From the NCBI GenBank assembly GCA_031292015.1, contig JARLHY010000008.1, positions 1-64,000 of the forward strand: a stretch of DNA of 64,000 nucleotides. Reading direction: 5' to 3'. This DNA comes from Negativicutes bacterium. Lineage in GTDB: Bacteria; Bacillota_C; Negativicutes; Sporomusales_B; JARLHX01. The position numbers were made by a program, and so were the translations under genes. The notes under the pieces were generated by a model. That model did no database searches, had not been told where the DNA came from, and was given only the letters and a program-made list of their open reading frames with translations. Below are positions 8,056 to 16,385 of the stretch, piece by piece; position 1 is the stretch's first letter; every line of letters starts with the position of its first letter.

Positions 8056-8556
8056 ATGGATATTTTTGATTTTGCCCTGAAGATGGAGCTGGATGGCGAG
8101 AAATTTTACCGGGATCTTGCCGGAAAAACAAGCTTCGCGGAACTGAAACCGGTGCTGGAAGGCCTCGCCGAGGACGAGAAGCGGCACTATCAAATCATTC
8201 AGTCGGTGCAGCAGCAAACGCTGCACTTTATCGAGGCGGATCCGGCGTTGGCCAATCTGGACAACGTCTTCAGCAAAAGTAAAGGCGTGGTTCCGGGTGA
8301 CAAAGAGTTTGTCTCCCGGCTGAAAGGCGAGCAGACCGATGCCTACCGGGCGGCACTGGAGAAGGAAAAAGAGAGTGTCGAACTTTACGGAAAGCTCGGG
8401 GCAAACGCCAAAGGGGCTGAGGAGAGAACCATTTGCAACAGGCTCAGGCAGGAAGAAGAAAAGCATGTGGAATTGCTTGAGGATATTATCGATATGCTGA
8501 ACCATGTCCATGACTGGGTGGACACCGCCGAGTTCAACAATCCGGATGCTTATTGA
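8056..8556 (+). CDS. ferritin-like (rubrerythrin-type) diiron protein
   Basis: About 166 residues, mostly helical, opening MDIFDFALKMELDGEKFY. Possible iron ligands are E in KMELDGE, EDEKRHYQII near 45, EKEKESVELYG near 105 and EEEKHVELLEDI near 140. There is no rubredoxin domain. AGGAGG sits a few bases before ATG 8056, so the longer frame from 7996, overlapping ohr, is not used. It is a paralogue of the gene at 3146. Placement directly behind ohr and before an Old Yellow Enzyme supports a role in peroxide or iron stress. The exact chemistry is unknown. Confidence 0.8.
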   Translation: MDIFDFALKMELDGEKFYRDLAGKTSFAELKPVLEGLAEDEKRHYQIIQSVQQQTLHFIEADPALANLDNVFSKSKGVVPGDKEFVSRLKGEQTDAYRAALEKEKESVELYGKLGANAKGAEERTICNRLRQEEEKHVELLEDIIDMLNHVHDWVDTAEFNNPDAY

Positions 8557-8604
8557 GGCATACCGGCTGCGACGGGAGGCCCGACTGGAAGAAGGAGCGG
8601 TAAC

Positions 8605-9693
8605 ATGAATAAATTCATATGGGGAAGTCCCTATCAACTGGGGAGCATCGAACTGAAGAACAGGATCGTCATGGCGCCGATGACCCGTTCCCGGGCCATC
8701 GGCAATATTCCGGACCGGCTTATGGCCGAGTATTACGGCCAGAGGGCCGCGGCCGGGCTGATCATCACCGAAGGGACGTCGCCTTCGCCGAACGGACTCG
8801 GATATTGCCGTATTCCCGGGCTCTACAGTCCGGCCCAGGTGGCAGGGTGGAAACTGGTCACTGACGCCGTGCATGCGGGAGACGGCGCGATATTTGTCCA
8901 GCTGATGCACACCGGCCGCATCAGTCATCAGGCCAATATGCCGGAGGGCGCGGTGATCATGGCGCCGTCGGCGGTGAAGCCCGCGGGGCAGATATTTACG
9001 GATACCCTGGGACTGCAGGATTTCCCTGTTCCCAAAGCGATGACGGCGGAAGAAATCAACCATACCCAGCAAGAATATACCGCGGCGGCTGTCAACGCGA
9101 TGAAGGCAGGTTTCGACGGAATCGAGCTGCACGCTGCCAACGGCTACCTGTTGGAGCAGTTTTTGTCGCCGATCAGCAATACCAGGGAAGATCGGTACGG
9201 CGGCAGCATCGAAAACCGCTGCCGGTTCGTGCTTGAGGTGGTCGAGAGGGCGATCCGGGAGATCGGCAGGGACAAGGTCGGTATCCGTCTGTCGCCTTAC
9301 GGGGTCGCCAGCGACATGCATTATTATCCCGAGGTGGACGATACCTACAAGTATCTTGCTAAAAAGCTGAACAACCTGAGGATTCTTTATATCCACCTTG
9401 TTGACCACAGCAGCATGGGGGCGCCGGAGGTGCCGCTGGCGATCAAGCAGGCAATCCGCCAAAAGCTGGCGGGAACGCTTATCCTGAGCGGCGGCTATAC
9501 GGTGAAACAGGCTGAACGCGATCTGGAAAGCGGCTTTGCCAACCTTGTCGCCTTCGGCAAGCCGTTTATCCTCAATCCCGACCTTGTGGACCGGTTTGCC
9601 AACAACTGGCCGCTGTCCCAGGAGCTTGACAAGGACACTTTGTATACCCCTGGCGAGAAGGGCTATACCGACTATCCCCGCTACGCCCCCTGA
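8605..9693 (+). CDS. NADH:flavin oxidoreductase, Old Yellow Enzyme family
   Basis: An FMN-bound TIM-barrel ene-reductase of 362 residues with no C-terminal Fe-S/FAD extension, hence the classical short OYE class. It shows the opening LKNRIVMAPMTRSRA, the FMN-contact QLMHTGRISH, and the substrate-anchoring His/Asn with following Tyr in GIELHAANGYLLEQF, then SPISNTREDRYGGS. OYEs reduce activated double bonds or xenobiotic electrophiles with NAD(P)H. It lies 48 bases after the ferritin-like gene with its own ribosome site, and ends the stress block before a terminator hairpin. Confidence 0.92.
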   Translation: MNKFIWGSPYQLGSIELKNRIVMAPMTRSRAIGNIPDRLMAEYYGQRAAAGLIITEGTSPSPNGLGYCRIPGLYSPAQVAGWKLVTDAVHAGDGAIFVQLMHTGRISHQANMPEGAVIMAPSAVKPAGQIFTDTLGLQDFPVPKAMTAEEINHTQQEYTAAAVNAMKAGFDGIELHAANGYLLEQFLSPISNTREDRYGGSIENRCRFVLEVVERAIREIGRDKVGIRLSPYGVASDMHYYPEVDDTYKYLAKKLNNLRILYIHLVDHSSMGAPEVPLAIKQAIRQKLAGTLILSGGYTVKQAERDLESGFANLVAFGKPFILNPDLVDRFANNWPLSQELDKDTLYTPGEKGYTDYPRYAP

Positions 9694-9744
9694 TAGTAGG
9701 GCTGTGTCGGCGCAAACGATATATTGTTTCGCTAAGAAAAAGAA

Positions 9745-9790
9745 GGGGCTGTCTCAAAAAAGGTTTTAGAAACCTGTTTGAGGTAGCCCC
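9745..9790 (+). terminator. hairpin terminator after the OYE gene
   Basis: GGGGCT-GT-CTCAAA pairs with TTTGAG-GT-AGCCCC around an inner GGTTT/AAACC stem. The T-run is weak. It resembles the hairpin at 10067. Confidence 0.5.
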
Positions 9791-9835
9791 TCCAGTTTGT
9801 AGACAGACTGGGGGGAAGGGTATCATTTGCTTTTG

Positions 9836-10015
9836 TATCGGCGGTTAGCGGCCCGTGGAGGTGGGCGCCGGAAGCCGGCCGGGGCCTTCGGATGAACGCG
9901 CCGTAAATTTGCACCGACAGCGCCGCACCGTCCGCTGCATTAACGGCGCGTACCATCCTTCGGCAAATTGGCCTGCTCCCATCGCCCACCTCCGCTTATC
10001 GCTACTTTTTGCCAA
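9836..10015. other. large imperfect hairpin element
   Basis: This gene-free stretch folds on itself. GGAGGTGGGCG (9857-9867) pairs with CGCCCACCTCC (9983-9993), and an inner arm around CGGATGAACGCGCCGTAA (9889-9906) pairs imperfectly with TTAACGGCGCGT (about 9940-9951). The 18-base core recurs with two differences at 53749-53766 in another hairpin element. It could be a MITE-like or REP-like repeat. No protein is plausible here. Confidence 0.45.
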
Positions 10016-10066
10016 AAAGCGAAGGCAAAATTATTTTCCCACATGTTGCATTTTGCTGATCGACTG

Positions 10067-10100
10067 GGAGCTGTCTCAAAACCCTTTTTGAGACAGCTCC
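10067..10100. terminator. bidirectional terminator before ulaG
   Basis: GGAGCTGTCTCAAAA pairs with TTTTGAGACAGCTCC with a loop of about 5 bases. It can serve ulaG on the minus strand; TTCTT follows on the plus strand. Confidence 0.6.
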
Positions 10101-10183
10101 TTCTTGCTATTCCGGCCGGTTTTGATTGCGGTCTTTGCCGGGTTTACAGACAACTGCGGTGTGCAGATCTTTCTTTAATCAAA

Positions 10184-11248
10184 TCACAAAAACGAGGGGT
10201 ACGGCAGGTCGGTGTCATGGGTGAAGCAATCTTCGAAACCGCGGCGATGATGATATTCCAACTTGGCCTTGTCGGCCGGGTAGACGAACTTTCCGCCCGG
10301 CTGCCAGATGAACGGCTTGAATTTATACTGCAGCCGGTTTTTCTTCATCTGGTACAGGACCAGGATTTCGGCCGGGTCGGCCTGCATGTTGGACCATATG
10401 TCGTGGTGGAATGGGATTATGACCTCGGTGTTCAGGGCCTCGCCCATCCGCAGAATGTCACAGGCCGTCATTTTGTCGGTAATGCCCCGGGGATTCTCGC
10501 CGAAGGAACCCAGGGCGACATCGATCCGGTGGTCGTTGCCGTGCTTGGCGTAATAGTTCGAGTAGTGGGAGTCGCCGCTGTGGTAGATGTTGCCGCCGGG
10601 AGTTTTAATGAGGTAATTGACGGCCTTTTCATCCATATCGGCAGGCAAAATTCCTTTCAGGGCGGTTTTGGGCGGCGTGGTGATCAGGGCGGTGCGGTCG
10701 AAAGATTCCAGGGCCGCGATCTCGATATCTTTGACTTTGACGGTGTCACCGGGCTTGACAACAATGCAGCGGCCTTCCGGCACACCCCATTTTATCCAGG
10801 TGTCGACACAGGCCTTCGGCCCGATGAAGGGTACCGTGGCCGGGCAGTTCTGCAGAACAGCCGCCGCGACGTTGATATCGATATGGTCGTTATGATAGTG
10901 GGTGGACAGCACGGCGTCGATGGTCCTTATGGCGAAGGGATCCAGGACAAAAGGAGTGCTGCGGAGGTTGGGCTGAGCCACGCGTCCGCCGCACATGCGG
11001 GCCATCTGGTGCTGGGGCTCCATAGGGGGCAGTTTCTTGGTCCTTTTGCCGGTGCCGCACCAGAAGTCGATGCAGATGTTGGCGCTGCTTTCGGTCTTTA
11101 TCCATATTCCGGTACAGCCCAGCCACCACATGGCAAAGGTGCCTGGTGCGACGACCTCTTCTTCAATTTCTTCGTTGAGCCAGGTTCCCCATTCGGGAAA
11201 TGTGCTCAAAACCCAAGATTCTCGGGTAATCTCGTCGATTTTAGCCAT
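10184..11248 (-). CDS. ulaG: L-ascorbate-6-phosphate lactonase UlaG-type metallo-hydrolase
   Basis: A metallo-beta-lactamase-fold hydrolase of 354 residues. UlaG opens the lactone ring of ascorbate-6-phosphate in the cytoplasm. The metal motif is THYHNDHID near 115, further ligands are in YHSGDSH near 220 and in PFHHDIW near 290, and the N-terminal [10 protein letters not shown] block is typical of UlaG. The start at 11248 has an AAGGAG site. It is divergent from a PRD regulator and a UlaABC-like PTS, which strongly supports the assignment. A 9-base inverted repeat lies in the shared control region. Confidence 0.88.
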   Translation of the reverse strand: MAKIDEITRESWVLSTFPEWGTWLNEEIEEEVVAPGTFAMWWLGCTGIWIKTESSANICIDFWCGTGKRTKKLPPMEPQHQMARMCGGRVAQPNLRSTPFVLDPFAIRTIDAVLSTHYHNDHIDINVAAAVLQNCPATVPFIGPKACVDTWIKWGVPEGRCIVVKPGDTVKVKDIEIAALESFDRTALITTPPKTALKGILPADMDEKAVNYLIKTPGGNIYHSGDSHYSNYYAKHGNDHRIDVALGSFGENPRGITDKMTACDILRMGEALNTEVIIPFHHDIWSNMQADPAEILVLYQMKKNRLQYKFKPFIWQPGGKFVYPADKAKLEYHHRRGFEDCFTHDTDLPYPSFL

Positions 11249-11297
11249 TTGGGCTCACAACTCCTTCCGTTTTCGCCAGTTTGAAGATTTTAATGCA

Positions 11298-11353
11298 ATT
11301 ATAACATCTCGCCGGAATTCCTGAGTATCAAACTGTTTCCCTTCAATTCCGGC
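11298..11353. promoter_or_regulatory. divergent ulaG/regulator control region
   Basis: A minus-strand TATAAT (11298-11303) lies before ulaG. Next to it GCCGGAATT (11311-11319) and AATTCCGGC (11345-11353) form an inverted repeat that could be an operator. No convincing -35 was found for either direction. Confidence 0.4.
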
Positions 11354-11406
11354 AAAAGTTTACTACATAAGTGAATTAGCTGTTGCGTGATTGGTTTAGT
11401 TTTGCC

Positions 11407-11469
11407 ACAATGAAAAGGAATGAGTTTAATGTTCTAAATATTTCGGCGATTAGATACAATGAAAAGGAA
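11407..11469 (+). repeat. 14-base direct repeat before the PTS regulator
   Basis: ACAATGAAAAGGAA occurs at 11407-11420 and again at 11456-11469. The second copy supplies part of the ribosome site of the regulator. The first could be a duplicated start region. Confidence 0.5.
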
Positions 11470-11484
11470 AGGTGGTTCGGCCGT

Positions 11485-13620
11485 ATGTTGACCGAACGGA
11501 GCAAGGCTCTGTTATCAAGCCTGCTGACAAATGACGATCCGGTGCCGGTCGCCAGCTTGTCCCAGCTTTTCAAGGTGAGCAACCGGACGGTGAGGTACGA
11601 TCTCGACAAAATAGACGACTGGCTTAAGTCCAATATGTTGCCACAATTGGTGCGCAAGCCAAACCGCGGGGTCGAGTTTGTCCGGGATTCCCAGTCGCGG
11701 CAGAACGCCCTGGCCAGGCTGGGAGGACGAGATTTCCGGTATTATGTGCTATCAGCGCAAGAGCGGACCAAAGTGATCATCGCCGAATTGTTGCAAAAGA
11801 AAGATTATGTCACTATCGACCAGTTGGCGGAGAAAGTTGCGGTCAGCCGGAGCACGATGATCAATGACCTGGCCGGGGTGAAAGGCTGGCTGACCGGGTA
11901 CGGTCTGCAGCTGGTGCCGCTCAGGCGCTATGGCATGCGGGTGGTCGGCGAGGAAAAGGATCTGCGCAGGTGCGTGGTGGATTTCCTGAATGAGCACCTT
12001 ACCCTAACGGAAGCGCTGGAGCTTATCAAGCCGCCGGCCATTGCCGGGGGCCAGGACAGGTCTGGCGAAAGTAATCTGCTGGCCCAGCTTGACGTGACGG
12101 TCATCGAGGAAAGTGTGCGCCGGATCGAGTCCGAGCTTGGCATCGTCTTTTCCGATGTGGCTTTTACCAATCTGGTTCTCCATATGGCGCTGGCGATCAG
12201 GAGACTCCAGCTGGGAAGGATTATCGACATGCCTAAGACGGAACTTGACGGTCTCAGGCATCATTCCCAGTTCGCGGTTGTCACGGCAGTGGCGAAAGAC
12301 ATGTCCGAGCGTCTCGGGGTGGCCATGCCTGAAGATGAGATCGGTTACATAACTCAGCATGTTCTGGCCAGTGGGGTGTCGTCCGCCGAGAAGGACGAAG
12401 TGCCGATCGACCTGCAGATGGTTGTGTGCAATCTGATCAGCGGAGTCGGCTACCGCCTCAGAGTGGACTTCGCGTCAGACCAGCAGCTGTTTCAGGGTTT
12501 GGCTGCGCATATCGCTCCGGCCATAGAGCGGCTGGTGCGAGGCCTGCCGATCCGCAATCCCTATTTGAAGGAGCTGCAAACGTATCAGCGGGAGCTGTAT
12601 GAAGTTGTGGGCCAGTGCGCGGCCACCGTCCTGGCAGGCCGGGACGCCCCGCTTTCCCCGGACGAAATAGGCTTTTTGGCGATGCATTTTGGGGCGGCCC
12701 TGGAGCGGCGCCTGCTGGGACGGGTATTGCCGGCGGTGCTGGTGGTCTGCGGAACCGGAGCAGGCACGGCCAGCCTGTTGTCGAGCAGGCTGCGGTCGAA
12801 TTTTAACCTGAATATCGTGGACAACGTAGCCGTGCATCAGGTCAAGGATGTTCTCAAGGCGACAAAGGTTGACCTGATCATCAGCACCATTCCCTTAGCC
12901 GACACCGGCGTCAAAACGGTTTGTGTCACTCCGTTTTTGACGCCAAGGGATATGAACGAACTGCGGAGCGTTTTACGGGATAAGTGTTCGCCGGACTTTA
13001 GCGTTGACAGTGTTTTGGAGATTGTCGACAGGCACTGCACCATCCTTGACCAAAAGGCACTGGTATGGGAGCTGACCGCGTATTTCGGCGATCCCGGCGC
13101 CGGCGGCAAGGCCCGGGACGGCGAGCCGGCCCTTCGGCTGGGGGATGTACTGACAGAGGAGTTTGTCAGTCTCGATGTGCTGGCTGAGAACTGGGAAGCG
13201 GCGGTGATAACCGCCGGCGACCTGCTGGTCCGCAGTGGCGCCGTGGAGCCGCTCTATGTGGCCAATATGGTGGCGGCCATTAAACAGCTTGGCCCGTATG
13301 TCGTCATTGCTCCGGGAGTGGCTCTGCCCCATGCGTCCAACGCCGCAGGCGTGAGGCGGCTGGCGGTGAGCTGCGTCCGACTCGCCAGGCCGGTTGTTTT
13401 CGGCAAGCCGGAGAACGACCCTGTCGATCTGCTGTTCAGTTTCGCTACCCCGGATAAGGTGTCCCACCGGCGTATCCTCCAGGAACTCGGCCGGCTGCTT
13501 GGTGACGACGCGGCGATGAAAAGGCTGCGGCAAGCCGGCAATGTCGATGGATTTCTAGCAGTAATCAGGGATTTTTGGCGGCAGGAAACGCGAAAAGGAT
13601 CAAAGGAGGAGGATGTATGA
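11485..13620 (+). CDS. PRD-containing PTS transcriptional activator (MtlR/UlaR-like)
   Basis: A DNA-binding activator of about 711 residues controlled by PTS phosphorylation. Domains in order: HTH_11 (about 5-55), a second HTH/Mga-like domain (about 90-135), PRD1 (about 170-295), PRD2 (about 305-405), a BglG-type EIIB-like domain with Cys near 421 in VVCGTGAGT, and a C-terminal EIIA domain (about 550-705) with the phospho-His in ALPHAS near 616. All four PRD histidines can be seen, near 232, 292, 341 and 401. The EIIA domain closely resembles the separate EIIA encoded next. GGAAAGGTGG supports ATG 11485; the frame is open from 11383. Its stop overlaps the EIIA start as ATGA, so the regulator heads the PTS operon. 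Confidence 0.9.
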   Translation: MLTERSKALLSSLLTNDDPVPVASLSQLFKVSNRTVRYDLDKIDDWLKSNMLPQLVRKPNRGVEFVRDSQSRQNALARLGGRDFRYYVLSAQERTKVIIAELLQKKDYVTIDQLAEKVAVSRSTMINDLAGVKGWLTGYGLQLVPLRRYGMRVVGEEKDLRRCVVDFLNEHLTLTEALELIKPPAIAGGQDRSGESNLLAQLDVTVIEESVRRIESELGIVFSDVAFTNLVLHMALAIRRLQLGRIIDMPKTELDGLRHHSQFAVVTAVAKDMSERLGVAMPEDEIGYITQHVLASGVSSAEKDEVPIDLQMVVCNLISGVGYRLRVDFASDQQLFQGLAAHIAPAIERLVRGLPIRNPYLKELQTYQRELYEVVGQCAATVLAGRDAPLSPDEIGFLAMHFGAALERRLLGRVLPAVLVVCGTGAGTASLLSSRLRSNFNLNIVDNVAVHQVKDVLKATKVDLIISTIPLADTGVKTVCVTPFLTPRDMNELRSVLRDKCSPDFSVDSVLEIVDRHCTILDQKALVWELTAYFGDPGAGGKARDGEPALRLGDVLTEEFVSLDVLAENWEAAVITAGDLLVRSGAVEPLYVANMVAAIKQLGPYVVIAPGVALPHASNAAGVRRLAVSCVRLARPVVFGKPENDPVDLLFSFATPDKVSHRRILQELGRLLGDDAAMKRLRQAGNVDGFLAVIRDFWRQETRKGSKEEDV

Positions 13621-14078
13621 AAAAATCGTTGCTGAGAAACGAAGATATTTTGCTCAATGTGGAGGCCAAGGACTGGGAAGACGCGGTGAAAGCCGTCGGG
13701 GCGGTCATGGAGAAACAGGGCCTGGTCGAGCACCGTTACATCAATTCGATGGTGAATGTGGTACGGGAGCTTGGCCCCTACATTGTGCTGGCTCCCGGAA
13801 TCGCGTTGCCCCACGCCCGGCCGGAGGACGGGGCACTGGCCACAGGCATCGGGCTGATCACCTTGAGCGAGCCGGTACCCTTTGGCAGCGCCGACAACGA
13901 CCCGGTGAAAATAGTCATCGGTCTTGCTTCGAAGGACAATACGTCGCATATCGGCCTGCTCCGGCAGTTGTGCGAATTTCTCGAAGACGACGCGAATGTC
14001 GATATGCTCAGGAATGCCACCGACGGCGATGCGGTGGCCGCGCTGATCAATGAGTACGGAAAGGAGGAACTAGAATGA
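13617..14078 (+). CDS. ulaC: PTS EIIA component, ascorbate (UlaC/SgaA) type
   Basis: EIIA of the fructose/mannitol fold, about 153 residues. It accepts phosphate from HPr on the His in GIALPHARPE near residue 66 and passes it to EIIB. The SHIGLLRQLCEFLEDD block toward the end is typical. AAAGGAGGAGG precedes ATG 13617. It overlaps the regulator stop by four bases and the next gene by four bases (ATGA), showing tight coupling. The similarity to the EIIA domain at the end of the regulator suggests duplication and crosstalk. Confidence 0.88.
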   Translation: MKKSLLRNEDILLNVEAKDWEDAVKAVGAVMEKQGLVEHRYINSMVNVVRELGPYIVLAPGIALPHARPEDGALATGIGLITLSEPVPFGSADNDPVKIVIGLASKDNTSHIGLLRQLCEFLEDDANVDMLRNATDGDAVAALINEYGKEELE

Positions 14079-14359
14079 AGATCATCTGTCTGTGCGGGAT
14101 GGGACTTGGATCAAGTCTTATCGCGAAAATGAACATCGAAGCGGTTTTGGAGGGGCTTGATATTCAGGCGACAGTGGAAACCTGCGATATCGGGAGCATT
14201 AATTCGGAAAAGGCCGATTTGTATGTCACCACCAGAGAACTCGCCGAAAATATTCCCCACGAGCATGCCGACAAAACGGTTATTCTCACCAATTTTGTCC
14301 GTAAGGACGAGATAAAAGCGGCGATGGCGGAAGCTCTCGGCAAGTTAAAGAGAGAGTAA
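14075..14359 (+). CDS. ulaB: PTS EIIB component, ascorbate (UlaB/SgaB) type
   Basis: A 94-residue EIIB with the phospho-cysteine loop ICLCGMGLGSSL at residues 4-15; the active cysteine is the one before GMGLGS. It transfers phosphate from EIIA to the sugar carried by EIIC. Length and fold match lactose/ascorbate-type EIIB. It overlaps the EIIA gene as ATGA and is followed by the EIIC gene after 25 bases. Confidence 0.9.
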   Translation: MKIICLCGMGLGSSLIAKMNIEAVLEGLDIQATVETCDIGSINSEKADLYVTTRELAENIPHEHADKTVILTNFVRKDEIKAAMAEALGKLKRE

Positions 14360-14384
14360 CGGATCATAATAAGGAGGCATTACC

Positions 14385-15686
14385 ATGCAAGAGGTACTTG
14401 AATTCATCATCTTTCAATTGCTGGATAAGGCCCCGGTTTTTCTGGCGCTTATCGCTTTTGTAGGCCTGTGGGCCCAGAAGAAGTCGCCCAGCCAGATTCT
14501 CGATGGGGTGATCAAGACAGTCATCGGTCTGTTGATCATTGTTATCGGCGCGCAGACGCTGCTCGGATCGATGGGGCCGATCATGACAACCCTCAACCAG
14601 GCTTTCGGGGTCAAAGGGGTAGTGCCGGCGAACGAAGCAGCTTTCGCCCTGGCGATGACGACGATGGCCAACAGTATCACCATGACCTTTGTTCTCGGTT
14701 TTGTCATTCATCTCGCACTAGTGTACGTTATTCCCTATAAGATGTTCAAGAATGTCTATCTCACAGCTCATATGATGCTGTTCCTGTCCACTTTCCTGAA
14801 CCTGACCCTGCCGGTGGTGATGAAGATATCCGGCACTCCGTTGCTGATTCTTTCGTCGGTGCTGTGCGCGCTCTACTGGACGCTGACTCCGGCGATACCC
14901 CGGGTCATCGGCAGGAGTTTTCTTGGCGACGATTTCACGCTGGGGCATCATCAGCAGGTGGGCGCCGCTCTGGCCGCGTGGCTGGGAAAGGTTTTCGGCA
15001 ATAAGGAATACGACGCGGAAAACCTTAAGCTGCCCAAGTCGATCGCCATCTTTCGCGACAACACCATTTCGATGACAATCCTCATGGCGGCGATTTTCCT
15101 CTGTATCGGCATAGCGGCCGGGCAACCGGCGATTGCCAAGATAGCCGGCAAGGATAACTGGATTATCTGGCTTGTATTGCGGGGCTTCCAGTTCACAGCC
15201 GGCATTGTCGTCCTGCTGTCCGGGGTTCGGATGTTCATCGGTTCGATCGTTCCCGCCTTCAAGGGCATTTCGGAAAAAATCATCCCGAATGCCGTGCCGG
15301 CGCTGGACTGCCCCACCGTATACCCCTTTTCGCCGGTGGGAGCGATGCTGGGCTTTTTGTCGTCGGTGGCAGCAGCCATTTTGTTTACGCTTATTTTGCT
15401 TGTCGCCGGTTCAGCAATCATCGTTTTTCCCAGCCCGATCATCATGTTCTTCGACGGTTGCACAATGGGCGTTTTCGGCAATAAATACGGCGGCTGGCGG
15501 GGCGCCGTGGCCGCAGGCTCCATCAGCAGTTTCCTGGCGCACTGGGGCTGCCTGGTAATCTATCCGCTCATGGGACCTGTTTACGGTTCGGGGCTGATGT
15601 TCTCGAATATCGACTTCACCCTGGTCTGGCTGCCGCTCTTATACCTGATCAAATTCATCGCGCCGCTCCTGGGAATGGGCGTGTAG
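14385..15686 (+). CDS. ulaA: PTS EIIC component, ascorbate (UlaA/SgaT) permease
   Basis: An integral membrane permease of 433 residues with about 10-11 hydrophobic segments. It has the UlaA-family features of a conserved N-terminal IFQLLDKAPVFLALIAFVGL region and a DCPTVYPFSPVGAMLGF segment near 305. It would translocate and phosphorylate ascorbate or a related sugar acid together with the EIIA and EIIB just upstream. AAGGAGG precedes its ATG. No EIIA or EIIB domain is fused. The substrate is inferred from family and from ulaG; another sugar acid is possible. Confidence 0.88.
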   Translation: MQEVLEFIIFQLLDKAPVFLALIAFVGLWAQKKSPSQILDGVIKTVIGLLIIVIGAQTLLGSMGPIMTTLNQAFGVKGVVPANEAAFALAMTTMANSITMTFVLGFVIHLALVYVIPYKMFKNVYLTAHMMLFLSTFLNLTLPVVMKISGTPLLILSSVLCALYWTLTPAIPRVIGRSFLGDDFTLGHHQQVGAALAAWLGKVFGNKEYDAENLKLPKSIAIFRDNTISMTILMAAIFLCIGIAAGQPAIAKIAGKDNWIIWLVLRGFQFTAGIVVLLSGVRMFIGSIVPAFKGISEKIIPNAVPALDCPTVYPFSPVGAMLGFLSSVAAAILFTLILLVAGSAIIVFPSPIIMFFDGCTMGVFGNKYGGWRGAVAAGSISSFLAHWGCLVIYPLMGPVYGSGLMFSNIDFTLVWLPLLYLIKFIAPLLGMGV

Positions 15687-15723
15687 AACCAGGGGCGCAT
15701 CGCTACATTTCAAGGAGGATTTT

Positions 15724-16353
15724 ATGAAGCTTCAGTTGGCGCTGGATTTGCTTGACGAAGGCCGGGCAATGGAAGTAGTGCGGAGTGTCGGCGGTTATTT
15801 CGATGTTATCGAAGTGGGGACTTCGCTGTTAAAGCTCGGCGGGATAGGGATTATCCCAAGAATTAAGGCTCTATGCCCCGACAAGACGGTGTTCGTCGAC
15901 ACGAAAGTTCTTGACGGACCGGAACGGGAGGCAACGCTGATGTGCGCGTCCGGGACGGATTTCTTTTCGATGCTCGGCTGTGCGACCGACACGGCTGTGG
16001 CAAAGGTGCTCGGTGTCGCCAAAGCGCGGGGCGTTAAAGTAGTGTTCGATCTGCAGTCTGTCGACGACTACCGCCAGCGGAGCCGGCGGCTCAAGGAGCT
16101 TGGCGCCGAATACCTGTGCGTGCACAAGAATACGGCCTGCGGGGAGGACCTTCTGGGCAGTTTCCAGGAATTTCTCGAAATAAAAAGGCTGACCGGACTG
16201 CCGATCTTTTTGGCCGGCGGAATTACCGCGGCAACTTTGCCGGAGATAAAAAAAGTACTTGACCCCTACTGCGCGATCATCGGCGGAGCCATTCTCGACG
16301 CCGGCAACCTGGCGGAGACGGCGGCGCGGTTCCGCGAGCTGGCGGACGGTTGA
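15724..16353 (+). CDS. OMP-decarboxylase superfamily enzyme, UlaD / hexulose-6-phosphate synthase type
   Basis: A TIM-barrel of 209 residues with the family metal motif D-x-K-x-x-D in FVDTKVLDG near residue 60 and a C-terminal phosphate-binding AGGIT and IIGGAI. Two functions share this fold: UlaD (3-keto-L-gulonate-6-phosphate decarboxylase, giving L-xylulose-5-phosphate) and hexulose-6-phosphate synthase. The position between UlaA and PtsI favours UlaD. No UlaE or UlaF epimerase and no phosphohexuloisomerase follows. AAGGAGG supports the start. Confidence 0.75.
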   Translation: MKLQLALDLLDEGRAMEVVRSVGGYFDVIEVGTSLLKLGGIGIIPRIKALCPDKTVFVDTKVLDGPEREATLMCASGTDFFSMLGCATDTAVAKVLGVAKARGVKVVFDLQSVDDYRQRSRRLKELGAEYLCVHKNTACGEDLLGSFQEFLEIKRLTGLPIFLAGGITAATLPEIKKVLDPYCAIIGGAILDAGNLAETAARFRELADG

Positions 16354-16385
16354 GGAAAGAAGCTGAGCGACGAGGGGGTGCGACG

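Noticed and set aside
9968..11284. 438-residue plus-strand frame opposite ulaG
   Set aside because: It crosses a terminator hairpin and is antisense to the UlaG metal-binding motifs.
11384..11408. TTGGTTTAGTTTTGC as a sigma-54 promoter for the PTS regulator
   Set aside because: GG and GC are 9 rather than 10 bases apart, which normally abolishes sigma-54 recognition.
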